DNA of 64,000 nucleotides from Bacteroides sp. 519 (GCF_010500955.1 NZ_QVMJ01000024.1:85926-149925), one strand, 5' to 3'; positions 43,420-53,320 are shown, numbered from the stretch's first letter. A program made the numbers and translations. The notes: generated by a model not told the origin, from the letters alone.

Positions 43420-44784
43420 TTAGTCTTTAATCCAACCTGTGTATTTGAATTCACAGCCCTTCCAATCATCGTTTATACGTACATAAGTATTTCTTAGTTT
43501 ATCAACAATCCATTTCTCAAGCATTTTTTCCTGTTTGCTTTCTATCACAATTTCTTTTAACCGTTGATAGTCTTCGGCAATGGTAGCTTTATGACCGTTG
43601 ATTCTTGCTTTGAGTTTTACAACAGCACAAACTTCTTTTCCGTCTTTTTGATTTACCATGGTAAAAGCATCCGAGATCTCGCCTATCTTCATGTTTTCTA
43701 CCACTTTAGCAATTTCCTGTGGCAATTGCTGCATTTCGAAACGCGAAGTATTATTGTAAGGGTTAGGAAGCAATCCATTGTTATTACGGGTATCCTTATC
43801 GTGCGAAAGAGCTGATGCTGCCTGATCGAAAGTAAATTTCTCGCTGCGGATATCGTTGGCAATAGAGTCGAGCCGGGATGTTGCTGCTGTAAGTTCGGTA
43901 TCAGATACCTTAGGTTTAAGTAATATATGACGGGTTTTAATACGGTCGCCACGTTTTTCTATCAACTGAATAATATGAAAACCATATTCGGTTTCTACAA
44001 TCTTCGATACTTTATTGGGGTCTTGAAGGTTGAAAGCAACTGCAGCATACTCGGGCACCATATTACCTCTACCCCAGAAAGGAGTTTCGCCACCATTCAA
44101 TGCCGAACCTTTATCTTCGGAGTAAAGACGAGCCAATGTTGCAAATTCTATATCTCCGGAGTTTACACGGTCGGTATATTCGCGCAACCGGCGTTTTACA
44201 TCGTCAATTTCTTCAATTGGAATTTTGGGTTGTTGGGTAATGATTTGTACTTCTACCTGAGTAGGTACAAAAGGAATACTGTCTTCGGGCAGGTCTTTGA
44301 AGTAGCGGCGAACTTCGGAAGGAGTTACTTTTACTTCACCGATAAGCTTTTGCTGCATTTTTTGTACAGTTAATCCATCGCGCACATTCTCGCGCATGGC
44401 TTCACGTATCTGGGTCGATGTTTTATTGAAGTACTCTTCGAGTTTCTCGCGCGAGCCTACATCTTCAATATACATATTCATCTGGTACTCTACGCGTTGA
44501 ATTACTTCGCTTTCGCTTACATCAATACTATCCAGTTTGGCCTGGTGAAGATACAGTTTCTGAACCGCCAGTTCTTCTGGTATAATACAATAAGGGTCGC
44601 CCTGGAATCTACGGCCTGAATATTGGGCATTCAGCCGGTATTCTTCCACATCCGACTTCAAAATGGCATCGTCACCTACCACCCAAACCACTTCATCGAT
44701 AACATTATCTTGCCCATAAATTGTGCCGGCACATAATACAAACGCCAGCAGGAACATTAATTTCAAGTTAGCAAATTCCTTCAT
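43420..44784 (-). CDS. SurA-like peptidyl-prolyl isomerase
   Basis: A 454-residue periplasmic protein with a signal peptide ending TIYGQ, a SurA N-terminal domain, and two parvulin domains (about 170-275, LARLYSEDKGSALNGG and EYGFHIIQL; about 285-390, ALSHDKDTRNNNG). It helps fold outer-membrane beta-barrels. It starts three bases after the stop of the neighbouring SurA_N lipoprotein gene. Confidence 0.9.
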   Translation of the reverse strand: MKEFANLKLMFLLAFVLCAGTIYGQDNVIDEVVWVVGDDAILKSDVEEYRLNAQYSGRRFQGDPYCIIPEELAVQKLYLHQAKLDSIDVSESEVIQRVEYQMNMYIEDVGSREKLEEYFNKTSTQIREAMRENVRDGLTVQKMQQKLIGEVKVTPSEVRRYFKDLPEDSIPFVPTQVEVQIITQQPKIPIEEIDDVKRRLREYTDRVNSGDIEFATLARLYSEDKGSALNGGETPFWGRGNMVPEYAAVAFNLQDPNKVSKIVETEYGFHIIQLIEKRGDRIKTRHILLKPKVSDTELTAATSRLDSIANDIRSEKFTFDQAASALSHDKDTRNNNGLLPNPYNNTSRFEMQQLPQEIAKVVENMKIGEISDAFTMVNQKDGKEVCAVVKLKARINGHKATIAEDYQRLKEIVIESKQEKMLEKWIVDKLRNTYVRINDDWKGCEFKYTGWIKD

Positions 44785-44787
44785 GCT

Positions 44788-45639
44788 TTATTCTAAATAA
44801 TTGGATTTAATCTTATTCTTCCGTATAGCTTCATTAAACATATCTGTTTTTTGATTTCTCATGAAGTCTATCTTCTTTATATTAATCAGCATATCTTTAG
44901 CTTCAAGTCTTGCAAAATCATAGGGTTCCTGATCGCCCTCGTTCAAATACTCAGTTACATTCAGGAAATAATAGAATTCAGTATCTTGCAGCTCAATATG
45001 TCTGTTTTTATTTATATACTCTTCGGGTTTGTTCCCTTTCAATGGCATTTTTGCCAGGATATCAGACACCAGTGTCCATTTATCATAAAAATAATCATAG
45101 CTTACTGCATTGAGCAAACTATACTTTTCGAGGTTTTCAACCGCATCATAGGTTTCGGTTCTATACCAATCGCGTACGTCGTTTAAACGGGGAGCATTAA
45201 CAGGTACTTTTATGAACAGCCCTTTAATCAGTGGCGTTTTTACAACAAAGGCTTCTTTGTTATCTTCATAATAAGCAGCTATTTCATCTTCGGAGATATT
45301 TGTAGAGACTCTTTGGTTCACTAATTCTTGCTGATATGAATGAACAATCAACGATCTGCGGTAATTCTCAACCAGTTCATCCACTTTAAGATTGTCTTTT
45401 ATATTCTCTTTGGCAACATCATACAATAATATATTTTCTGCCCAGTTACGAATATAGTTTCTGGCAAACATTACACTGTCATCATAAGATAGGCCATAAG
45501 GCAGTGCTGCTTGCAAATCGTCCTTGTATAAGAAGTTACCGTTAACTTCTGCAAGAACATTAGCCTCTGCGGATGTTTTAGAATCACTGCATGAAGCATA
45601 TATTAGTGAAAAAAGCAATAGAAAAACTATTGTTCGCAT
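44788..45639 (-). CDS. Lipoprotein with SurA_N-like chaperone domain
   Basis: A 283-residue lipoprotein (lipobox YASC, Cys17). The N-terminal helices resemble SurA_N (VLAEVNGNFLYKDDLQAALP), and no parvulin active-site motif is visible. It is probably a periplasmic chaperone that works with its two neighbours. The family is often annotated as a peptidyl-prolyl isomerase, without direct support from motifs here. Confidence 0.75.
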   Translation of the reverse strand: MRTIVFLLLFSLIYASCSDSKTSAEANVLAEVNGNFLYKDDLQAALPYGLSYDDSVMFARNYIRNWAENILLYDVAKENIKDNLKVDELVENYRRSLIVHSYQQELVNQRVSTNISEDEIAAYYEDNKEAFVVKTPLIKGLFIKVPVNAPRLNDVRDWYRTETYDAVENLEKYSLLNAVSYDYFYDKWTLVSDILAKMPLKGNKPEEYINKNRHIELQDTEFYYFLNVTEYLNEGDQEPYDFARLEAKDMLINIKKIDFMRNQKTDMFNEAIRKNKIKSNYLE

Positions 45640-45719
45640 AGTAAATGTTCTTATACTTAGACTTTATAGAAGAATAAATATTGTTTTAAGGTACGAAGAT
45701 AGCGTAATATTCAATTACA

Positions 45720-47168
45720 TCAGTGATTATTAACTGTTTTTAAAACCTCTTGGTTAATTTCAACCTTACTTTTTTTGCGTAAATGCGATAGCCAACGTTC
45801 TTCCCAATCTTTTTGATAGTCGGAAATCACCACTTCCCGAACCTCTTCGTAACTTTCGGGACCTTTTACTTTTCGCCCTACCAGCACGGTAAAGGGATGT
45901 GTTTTTATTGGAGTATAGCTACCAACTTTAAAAACCATTTTGTCGACAAAGCCATTCTGTGCCACAGCAAAAGTTCCTTGTTCGGCAATTATAGTTCCGT
46001 TATATGTTCTTTGTAAAAAAGCCATTTGTTCTTTCTCCGGAATTTTACGTAGTTGTTTCTTTATCTTTTTTCCGGTTTTCTTGTCTTGGGTATGTATTAC
46101 TAACCCCTTGTAACGGGGTAGTTCCCAACGATAGTGCTTTTTATGATCAGAGAAATAAGCTTCTATTTCTTTTTCGTTACGTATGTTCTCTGATATTCTG
46201 CGATTTATACCCGATAAAAGAAATACATCACTGTACGCTTGTATTGCTTGGCTGAATTCTAAATCCAATCTACTGTTTTCATAACTGTACAATGATTTAC
46301 GGACGAAGTCATTTATCCGTAATTGAATACTCCGGGTATTATCCTGCGAGAAGTAAGCAAAATCATTTCCGGTATAGGACTTACCAGCAATGGTGAAAAG
46401 TGTTTTCTGGGTTTCGCCTTTAGCCAACAGTTCATCAAAAGCGTTCTGATTGGGAGCATAGCCCGATGCTGCTTTTATTCTATTCAAGAAAGCATCGTCC
46501 TGAATATCTCTGGAATATGCTTCGGTAATGTTTTTCTTTCTATCCAGAACCTTTACGATATGTATTCCTTGCGGAGTAAAGAATGGGGCAGAAACCTCGC
46601 CTTTGTTCAAATTAAAAGCAACTTTCTCAAATTCTTCGGGCATCTGTAGCCGGCATACACAAAAAGTATCTGTGTCATGAGAGTATTGATTAACTAATGT
46701 TGTAAAATCAATAGAAGGATTTGTTTTAATAGCCCGGTGCAGCGAATCCATTTGCTGCTCAATTTTACTCACTTGTTTGATTGGGGTATTCTGTGGCAGG
46801 TATTTGTAGATATGCAATCCTTCGATGTATGTATTTTCTTTGCTTTTCCCTGTGGGCTGTAGTTGAGCATTATTAAGAAAATACGATTTGGACATTTGAC
46901 GCCGATAGGCTTTTAGTTGGGATACGAAGGCGGTGGTTGTATCAATTCCCAGTGTTCTGGCTTCTGATATTTTTAGCTGATTATCAATAAAAAGATCAAG
47001 ATACTCATTCAGAGGCATCCTGTTTGCGTTCTTATTATATTGAGATTGAAATTCGGAGAGAGATATTTCCTTACCGTTTATTCTCATCAATACAGGATTG
47101 CGCTGTACTTGTGCACAAACGGTTAAGCTGAATAAGACCACTGGGATCAGGGCGAAATATCTTTTCAT
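45720..47168 (-). CDS. Parvulin-type peptidyl-prolyl isomerase
   Basis: A 482-residue exported protein with a signal peptide ending TVCAQ. It has a SurA_N-like helical part (about 25-115), one parvulin domain (about 130-230, LVNQYSHDTDTF and TPQGIHIVKVLDR) and a second degenerate isomerase-like segment (about 340-440). It is the first of three related genes for outer-membrane protein folding. Its start is 168 bases from the guaB stop, across an ACGGATT hairpin array. Confidence 0.85.
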   Translation of the reverse strand: MKRYFALIPVVLFSLTVCAQVQRNPVLMRINGKEISLSEFQSQYNKNANRMPLNEYLDLFIDNQLKISEARTLGIDTTTAFVSQLKAYRRQMSKSYFLNNAQLQPTGKSKENTYIEGLHIYKYLPQNTPIKQVSKIEQQMDSLHRAIKTNPSIDFTTLVNQYSHDTDTFCVCRLQMPEEFEKVAFNLNKGEVSAPFFTPQGIHIVKVLDRKKNITEAYSRDIQDDAFLNRIKAASGYAPNQNAFDELLAKGETQKTLFTIAGKSYTGNDFAYFSQDNTRSIQLRINDFVRKSLYSYENSRLDLEFSQAIQAYSDVFLLSGINRRISENIRNEKEIEAYFSDHKKHYRWELPRYKGLVIHTQDKKTGKKIKKQLRKIPEKEQMAFLQRTYNGTIIAEQGTFAVAQNGFVDKMVFKVGSYTPIKTHPFTVLVGRKVKGPESYEEVREVVISDYQKDWEERWLSHLRKKSKVEINQEVLKTVNNH

Positions 47169-47181
47169 AATTACATATTTT

Positions 47182-47328
47182 AGACACGGATTGCACAGAT
47201 GACACGGATTTAAAACACGGATTATTCTTTAAGTAATCAACCCACTTCGGGGTTATGAATTGTTTTGAACTTAAAGTTAAAGAATAATCCGTGTTTTTAA
47301 ATCCGTGTCATCCGTGTTATCCGTGTCT
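47182..47328. repeat. ACACGGATT inverted word array
   Basis: The left arm (47182-47230) has ACACGGATTGC, ACACGGATTT and ACACGGATTATTCTTT. The right arm (47279-47328) is the reverse: AAAGAATAATCCGTGT, ATCCGTGTC, TCCGTGTT, TCCGTGTCT. The 48-base loop contains a small CCCACTTCGGGGTT hairpin. It lies eight bases after the guaB stop (47337 side) and before the parvulin gene. Confidence 0.9.
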
Positions 47329-47336
47329 AATTAAAA

Positions 47337-48812
47337 CTATTGTGGACGGCTATAATTCGGCGATTCACTTGTTATAGTTACATCGTGCGGATGACTTTCC
47401 ATTACACCGGCATTGGTTATACGAGTGAACTTAGCTTCATGAAGTTTCTCAATGTTTGCAGCTCCGCAGTATCCCATACCAGCACGTAAGCCACCAGTTA
47501 ATTGATATATTACTTCATAAAGAGTGCCTTTATAAGGAACACGGGCAGCAATACCTTCGGGTACCAGCTTCTTTACATCAGCTTCGCCACTCTGGAAATA
47601 GCGGTCTTTCGATCCGTTCTCCATCGCTTCGAGCGAACCCATTCCACGGTATGACTTGAATTTACGGCCATTGAAGATGATTGTATCGCCGGGGCTTTCT
47701 TCGGTTCCTGCAACCAACGAACCAATCATAACCGAACATCCACCGGCAGCCAATGCTTTAACAACATCGCCCGAGTAACGTAAACCACCATCGGCAATTA
47801 ATGGAATTCCGGTTCCTTTAAGTGCTTTTGCTACATCGTAAACAGCCGATAGCTGAGGTACTCCTACTCCGGCAACAACACGTGTTGTACAAATTGAACC
47901 TGGACCGATACCTACTTTAACGCCATCGGCACCTGCTTCAACAAGCATTTTAGCTGCTTCGCCAGTGGCTATGTTACCTACAACAATATCTATTTGTGGG
48001 AATTCTTTTTTGGCTTCTTTCAACTTTTCGATAACAAAAGCCGAATGTCCGTGAGCGGTATCAATTACAATGGCATCTACACCTGCATCGACCAAAGCTT
48101 TGATACGTTCCATTGTATCGGCAGTTACCCCTACTCCGGCAGCAACACGCAAGCGTCCTTTAGAATCTTTGCAAGCCATGGGTTTATTCTTGGCTTTGGT
48201 AATATCTTTATAAGTAACAAGACCAATCAGTTTTCCTTCTTTATCAACTACAGGAAGTTTTTCTATCTTATACTTCTGAAGAATATCGGCTGCAGCTTCA
48301 AGATCGGTAGACTGGTTTGTTGTTACCAGGTTATCTTTTGTCATTACCTCATCAATTCGCTTATCCATGTTTCTTTCGAAACGAAGGTCGCGATTGGTTA
48401 CAATTCCAACAAGCATTCTATTATCGTCGACAACAGGAATACCACCAATTTTGTATTCGGCCATTATACCTAAAGCATCGCGAACGGTTGAACCTTTTTG
48501 AATGGTTACAGGATCGTAGATCATACCATTCTCGGCTCTCTTCACAATGGCAACTTGTTTAGCCTGATTCTGGATCGACATATTCTTGTGAATAACGCCA
48601 ATACCACCTTCGCGCGCTATAGCAATAGCCATTTTAGCTTCTGTCACTGTGTCCATAGCAGCAGTAACAAAAGGTATTTTTAACTCAATGTTCTTGGAAA
48701 ATTTTGTCGTAAGCTCGACTGTGCGGGGTAATACTTCGGAGTAAGCGGGAATAAGCAAAACGTCGTCATAGGTCAACCCGTCCATGACTATTCTATCAGC
48801 AATAAATGACAT
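47337..48812 (-). CDS. guaB: Inosine-5'-monophosphate dehydrogenase
   Basis: A 491-residue enzyme with the (beta/alpha)8 core, two CBS domains (about 95-205), the catalytic Cys loop GSICTTRVVAGVG and the flap motif. It oxidises IMP to XMP in guanine nucleotide synthesis. It has a TATATTTG box directly next to a GAGTTTT hairpin array that separates it from recQ. Confidence 0.96.
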   Translation of the reverse strand: MSFIADRIVMDGLTYDDVLLIPAYSEVLPRTVELTTKFSKNIELKIPFVTAAMDTVTEAKMAIAIAREGGIGVIHKNMSIQNQAKQVAIVKRAENGMIYDPVTIQKGSTVRDALGIMAEYKIGGIPVVDDNRMLVGIVTNRDLRFERNMDKRIDEVMTKDNLVTTNQSTDLEAAADILQKYKIEKLPVVDKEGKLIGLVTYKDITKAKNKPMACKDSKGRLRVAAGVGVTADTMERIKALVDAGVDAIVIDTAHGHSAFVIEKLKEAKKEFPQIDIVVGNIATGEAAKMLVEAGADGVKVGIGPGSICTTRVVAGVGVPQLSAVYDVAKALKGTGIPLIADGGLRYSGDVVKALAAGGCSVMIGSLVAGTEESPGDTIIFNGRKFKSYRGMGSLEAMENGSKDRYFQSGEADVKKLVPEGIAARVPYKGTLYEVIYQLTGGLRAGMGYCGAANIEKLHEAKFTRITNAGVMESHPHDVTITSESPNYSRPQ

Positions 48813-48841
48813 AAAGATATATGATTAAAATTTATTGCGTG

Positions 48842-48849
48842 CAAATATA
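48842..48849 (-). promoter_or_regulatory. Candidate -7 box TATATTTG for guaB
   Basis: On the minus strand this reads TATATTTG, 30 bases before the guaB start. The 48851-48924 hairpin array would sit over the -33 position. Confidence 0.5.
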
Positions 48850-48850
48850 G

Positions 48851-48924
48851 TTATAAGTTTTGAGTTATGAGTTATGAGTGATGAGTTTTTAAGACTCATT
48901 ACTCAAAACTCATTACTCAAAACT
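48851..48924. repeat. GAGTTAT/GAGTTTT inverted heptamer array
   Basis: The left arm is AAGTTTT, GAGTTAT, GAGTTAT and GAGTGAT words (48851-48889). The spacer is only a few bases (TTAA). The right arm is GACTCATTA, CTCAAAA words (48893-48924). The recQ stop (48924-48926) overlaps its end. No CCGCATGG core. Confidence 0.88.
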
Positions 48925-51104
48925 TAATTGGCCATTTCGGAGATAAATTTGATACGTACCAAACGGATTTCATCTTCTGTATAATCTTCGCCTAATTCGT
49001 CCATAGCATCTTCCAGTTTATCGGTTGTTGATTCGCGGAAGTAATCGTAGATGTCTAACAGGTGGTCTTCGTCCATGATTTCGTTCAGGAAGTAATCTAT
49101 ATTCAACTTGGTTCCTGAATATACAATAGCTTCTACTTCATCTAACAACTCACTGAATTCTATTCCTTTGGAAAGAGCAATGTCGTCTAAAGCAACTTTA
49201 CGGTCGATAGATTGTATAATTGAAACTTTCAGTTTTGATTTATTAGCTACTGTACGTACACGAAGGTCTTCGGGACGTTCTATTTCGTTTTCTTCGCAGT
49301 GTCTTTTTATCAGAACGCAGAATTCGGCTCCATATCTTTTTGCTTTACCTGCTCCTACTCCGGGAATGTTTTGTAGTTCGTCTAATGTTACCGGATAAAT
49401 AGTAGCCATTGCTTCGAGCGATGGATCCTGGAATATTACATAAGGAGGAACTTCCAGTTTCTTTGATAATTTCTTTCTCAGGTCTTTCAACATTGAGAAA
49501 AGAACCGGGTCTACTGCACAAGAGCCTCCCGAGCGTGCGGGTGCTTCTTCTTCTACTTCTTCAAAATCATTGTCTTCGGTTATCTTGAATGATTTAGGCG
49601 ACTTCAGGAATTTCTTTCCACTATCGGTAACTTTAAGTGTACCGTAGTTTTCTACATCCTTACTTAGATATCCTGCTATAAGGGCCTGACGGATAACAGC
49701 GTTCCATACTTTGTCGTCCTCGCCCATTCCGGAGCCAAACACTTCCAGATCTTCGTGCAAATGAGCCTGCACTTCGGAAGTTTCTTTTCCTTGTAGGATA
49801 TCGATAATATATTCTGCTTTAAAATTTTCTTTGACTGCAATAACAGTTTCTAATACTGAACACAATAATTCTTGAGCTTCCACTTGTTTTTTAGGGTTTA
49901 AACAGTTGTCACAATTTCCACAATTTTCTTCCGTATATTCTTCTCCAAAATAATGTAATAATGACCTACGCCGACATACGGATGATTCGGCATAAGCCGC
50001 AGTTTCTTGCAATAGTTGTTTGCCTATTTCCTGTTCAGCCACAGGTTTTCCTTGCATAAATTTTTCAAGTTTTTGCAAGTCCTTGTTAGTATAGAAAGTT
50101 ACACATTTGCCCTCTCCACCGTCGCGACCTGCACGACCGGTTTCCTGGTAGTACCCTTCCAGGCTTTTAGGAATATCATAGTGAATTACATACCGAACAT
50201 CGGGTTTGTCGATACCCATTCCAAATGCAATGGTAGCAACAATAACTTCGATTTTCTCCATCAAAAAATCATCCTGGTTCTGGCTGCGGGTGGCAGAATC
50301 CATACCGGCATGATAGGCACGGGCATTTATGCCGTTGGCCTGAAGTATTTCGGCTAGTTCTTCTACTTTTTTACGACTTAAACAGTAAATAATCCCCGAC
50401 TTTTCCGGATTATTCCTGATAAACTTAATAATATCCCGGTCTACATTATTGGTTTTTGCTTTTACCTCATAATATAAGTTAGACCGATTAAAGGACGACT
50501 TAAAGACGATTGAGTCCGCCATCCCCAGATTTTTCTGGATATCATGCTGAACTTTTGGCGTTGCAGTAGCTGTAAGCGCAATAACGGGTGCCGATCCTAT
50601 TTCATTTATAATTGGACGAATCCGCCGGTATTCCGGACGGAAGTCGTGCCCCCATTCGGATATACAGTGTGCCTCGTCTACTGCATAAAATGAGATTTTT
50701 ACATCCTTCAGGAAATCAATATTCTCTACTTTCGTTAACGATTCGGGTGCTACATACAGCAGTTTGGTTCTTCCACTTAATATGTCCGTTTTTACCTGAT
50801 CAATGGCGCTTTTATTCAATGATGAATTAATGAAATGTGCTATTCCATCTTCTTCGCTGAAGTTACGCATTGCATCAACCTGATTCTTCATTAAAGCAAT
50901 CAGTGGTGAAATAACGATGGCTGTACCTTCCATTAGCAATGAAGGTAACTGATAACATAATGACTTCCCCCCTCCTGTTGGCATCAATACAAAGGTATCA
51001 TTTCCATTAAGCAAATTCAAAATGATTGCTTCCTGATTACCTTTGAACTTGTCAAACCCAAAATGTTTTTTTAACTGGCTTGTTAAATTTATAGTTCCTG
51101 CCAT
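48924..51104 (-). CDS. recQ: ATP-dependent DNA helicase RecQ
   Basis: A 726-residue superfamily 2 helicase: Walker A MPTGGGKSLCY (about 41-51), DEAH box VDEAHCISEWGHDFRPEYRR (about 142-161), the zinc Cys of CRRRSLLHYF and CGNCDNC (about 378-410), an RQC winged helix, an HRDC domain (about 535-610) and an acidic C-terminal extension. It acts in recombination and fork repair. It starts with its own TAACTTTG box. Confidence 0.95.
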   Translation of the reverse strand: MAGTINLTSQLKKHFGFDKFKGNQEAIILNLLNGNDTFVLMPTGGGKSLCYQLPSLLMEGTAIVISPLIALMKNQVDAMRNFSEEDGIAHFINSSLNKSAIDQVKTDILSGRTKLLYVAPESLTKVENIDFLKDVKISFYAVDEAHCISEWGHDFRPEYRRIRPIINEIGSAPVIALTATATPKVQHDIQKNLGMADSIVFKSSFNRSNLYYEVKAKTNNVDRDIIKFIRNNPEKSGIIYCLSRKKVEELAEILQANGINARAYHAGMDSATRSQNQDDFLMEKIEVIVATIAFGMGIDKPDVRYVIHYDIPKSLEGYYQETGRAGRDGGEGKCVTFYTNKDLQKLEKFMQGKPVAEQEIGKQLLQETAAYAESSVCRRRSLLHYFGEEYTEENCGNCDNCLNPKKQVEAQELLCSVLETVIAVKENFKAEYIIDILQGKETSEVQAHLHEDLEVFGSGMGEDDKVWNAVIRQALIAGYLSKDVENYGTLKVTDSGKKFLKSPKSFKITEDNDFEEVEEEAPARSGGSCAVDPVLFSMLKDLRKKLSKKLEVPPYVIFQDPSLEAMATIYPVTLDELQNIPGVGAGKAKRYGAEFCVLIKRHCEENEIERPEDLRVRTVANKSKLKVSIIQSIDRKVALDDIALSKGIEFSELLDEVEAIVYSGTKLNIDYFLNEIMDEDHLLDIYDYFRESTTDKLEDAMDELGEDYTEDEIRLVRIKFISEMAN

Positions 51105-51166
51105 TGTTTTTTATATGTGCTTTATTCAATTCACTGTCTTACCAGCTCATAGCGATATGGTTCAAA

Positions 51167-51174
51167 CAAAGTTA
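51167..51174 (-). promoter_or_regulatory. Candidate -7 box TAACTTTG for recQ
   Basis: On the minus strand this reads TAACTTTG, 63 bases before the recQ start. Confidence 0.45.
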
Positions 51175-51262
51175 GAAACAAGTTCTAATATAACAAGTAA
51201 ATTTCGACTAATATTTTGAGAAAAACTGTACACACGTTGCTTTTATGCCGCTTTTATGAGTT

Positions 51263-52528
51263 TTAAGCAGTATGTAAGCCGGCAAAATTAGCTTTTTCGA
51301 GCTGTTGTTTTGCGTAATCGAGTGTAACTTCATACTCCTGAATGTCCTGGGTAGGTATTACAAACATTATATCCATCATAATGGTTTCGATAATCGAACG
51401 TAATCCACGTGCACCCAATTTGTATTCTACTGCTTTGTCTACTACATAATCGAACACTTCGGGCTGAAAGGTTAACTCTACATTATCCATTGCCAGCAAT
51501 TTGGTGTATTGTTTGATTATTGAGTTTTTAGGCTCTGTAAGTATGGCACGCAGTGCAGCATGATCGAGCGGTTGAAGGTATGTTAGTATAGGTAAACGTC
51601 CTATGATTTCAGGAATAAGTCCGAAGGATTTTAAATCCTGAGGGGCGATGTATTGCATCATGTTGCTGCGGTCGATGTTTCCGGTTTTCTTTGCCGCACC
51701 AAACCCAACAACGTGTGTATTAAGCCGTTGAGCTATTTTTTTCTCAATGCCATCGAAAGCTCCTCCACAAATAAAGAGAATATTCTTAGTGTTTACCTGA
51801 ATCATTTTTTGCTCAGGATGTTTCCGGCCTCCCTGAGGGGGTACATTAACAATTGCTCCTTCCAGTAGTTTCAAGAGTCCTTGCTGTACACCTTCGCCGC
51901 TAACATCGCGGGTTATAGAAGGGTTGTCGCTTTTGCGGGCAATCTTATCAATCTCGTCGATAAACACAATGCCTTGTTCGGCTTCCGGAACATTATAATC
52001 GGAAACCTGCAACAAACGGGTAAGTAGGCTTTCAATATCTTCGCCCACATAACCTGCTTCGGTAAGAACTGTGGCGTCGACAATAGTAAAAGGTACACGC
52101 AACAGTTTGGCAATAGTACGTGCAAGCAGGGTTTTACCTGTACCTGTATTACCTACCATTATAATGTTCGATTTTTCAATCTCAACATCATCTTTGGTAT
52201 CTTTTTGTAGTAGCCTTTTATAATGATTATATACCGAAACGGATAAATAACGTTTTGCATCTTCCTGGCCAATAACATATTGATCAAGGAAGTCTTTTAT
52301 TTCGGTGGGTTTGGGTAGTTGTTTGAGCGACAATTTAGAGAAACCACTTGTTGAAGTCTGGGTTTCGCCCAAAGCCTCTTGTGTTATTTCGTATGCTTGT
52401 ACAGAACAGCTGTCGCAAATAAAACCGTTCACTCCTGTTATCAGGAAGCCTACTTCGTTTTCAGGACGTCCGCAAAAGCTACATTGCCGTTTTGTTGTTT
52501 TTCTTGTTGTTTTCTTTGAGTCTTCCAT
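51263..52528 (-). CDS. clpX: ATP-dependent Clp protease ATPase subunit ClpX
   Basis: 421 residues from the start MEDSKK at 52528. A longer frame starting at 52591 would translate the heptamer array, so it is rejected. It has the four-Cys zinc-binding domain (CSFCGRPE, then CDSC), Walker A GNTGTGKT, Walker B IVFIDEIDKIA and the conserved pore region. It unfolds substrates and passes them to ClpP, which is encoded directly upstream. Confidence 0.96.
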   Translation of the reverse strand: MEDSKKTTRKTTKRQCSFCGRPENEVGFLITGVNGFICDSCSVQAYEITQEALGETQTSTSGFSKLSLKQLPKPTEIKDFLDQYVIGQEDAKRYLSVSVYNHYKRLLQKDTKDDVEIEKSNIIMVGNTGTGKTLLARTIAKLLRVPFTIVDATVLTEAGYVGEDIESLLTRLLQVSDYNVPEAEQGIVFIDEIDKIARKSDNPSITRDVSGEGVQQGLLKLLEGAIVNVPPQGGRKHPEQKMIQVNTKNILFICGGAFDGIEKKIAQRLNTHVVGFGAAKKTGNIDRSNMMQYIAPQDLKSFGLIPEIIGRLPILTYLQPLDHAALRAILTEPKNSIIKQYTKLLAMDNVELTFQPEVFDYVVDKAVEYKLGARGLRSIIETIMMDIMFVIPTQDIQEYEVTLDYAKQQLEKANFAGLHTA

Positions 52529-52529
52529 C

Positions 52530-52617
52530 TTTTGAGTTTTGAGTTTTGAGTTTTGGGTTTTGAGTGATGAGTTACCGCATGGATAACTCATTACTCAAAA
52601 CTCAATACTCAAAACTA
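52530..52617. repeat. GAGTTTT inverted heptamer array with CCGCATGG spacer
   Basis: The left arm is GAGTTTT and GGGTTTT words (52530-52573). The spacer contains CCGCATGG (52575-52582). The right arm is AACTCATTACTC and AAAACTC words (52584-52617). It lies between clpP and clpX, abutting the clpP stop (52618-52620). Confidence 0.9.
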
Positions 52618-53292
52618 TTAAAGTGGTTTACGGATAAGCACTTCATCAACCATTCCATAATCTTTAGCTTCCTGAGCAGTCATCCAGTAATCACGATCCG
52701 AATCGGCCCAAACTTTATCGAAATCAGTGCCCGAGTGGTCTGCAATGATTGTATAAAGTTCTTTTTTGAGCTTTTGGATTTCGCGGGCTGTGATTTCAAT
52801 GTCCGAAGCCTGTCCTTGTGCTCCACCCATAGGCTGATGAATCATAACCCTTGAGTGTTTCAATGCAGAACGTTTGCCTTCGGCACCTGCCACTAAAAGT
52901 ACGGCAGCCATTGAAGCAGCCATACCTGTACAGATAGTAGCTACATCGCTTCCAATAAATTGCATTGTGTCATAGATTCCTAATCCGGCATATACCGAAC
53001 CACCGGGAGAGTTGATGTATATTGAAATATCTTTTCCCTGATCTACAGAGTCAAGATACAGCAACTGTGCTTGTAAAGTGTTGGCTGTATAATCATCTAC
53101 CTGTGTTCCAAGGAAGATAATACGGTCCATCATTAATCTTGAAAACACGTCTAACTGTGTTACGTTGAGTTGTCTTTCTTCCAGGATGTAAGGATTAACC
53201 GGATAGTACATTTGTTGTGACTTGATCACTTCATCTAAAGCTAAACCATTCATTCCTAAATGTTTGGTTGCATATTTTCTAAAATCGTTCAT
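52618..53292 (-). CDS. clpP: ATP-dependent Clp protease proteolytic subunit
   Basis: A 224-residue serine protease: catalytic Ser in GMAASMAAVL (about 121), His in SRVMIHQPMGG (about 146) and the later Asp. It forms a tetradecamer with ClpX. It lies between tig and clpX. The mRNA leader contains a perfect eight-base-pair hairpin. Confidence 0.97.
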   Translation of the reverse strand: MNDFRKYATKHLGMNGLALDEVIKSQQMYYPVNPYILEERQLNVTQLDVFSRLMMDRIIFLGTQVDDYTANTLQAQLLYLDSVDQGKDISIYINSPGGSVYAGLGIYDTMQFIGSDVATICTGMAASMAAVLLVAGAEGKRSALKHSRVMIHQPMGGAQGQASDIEITAREIQKLKKELYTIIADHSGTDFDKVWADSDRDYWMTAQEAKDYGMVDEVLIRKPL

Positions 53293-53320
53293 TTTTCTCT
53301 TTCTTTTAAATTAAAACAAA

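Noticed and set aside
52529..52591. A longer start for clpX
   Set aside because: The extra 21 residues are translation of GAGTTTT words; the zinc finger follows the MEDSKK start as in the family.
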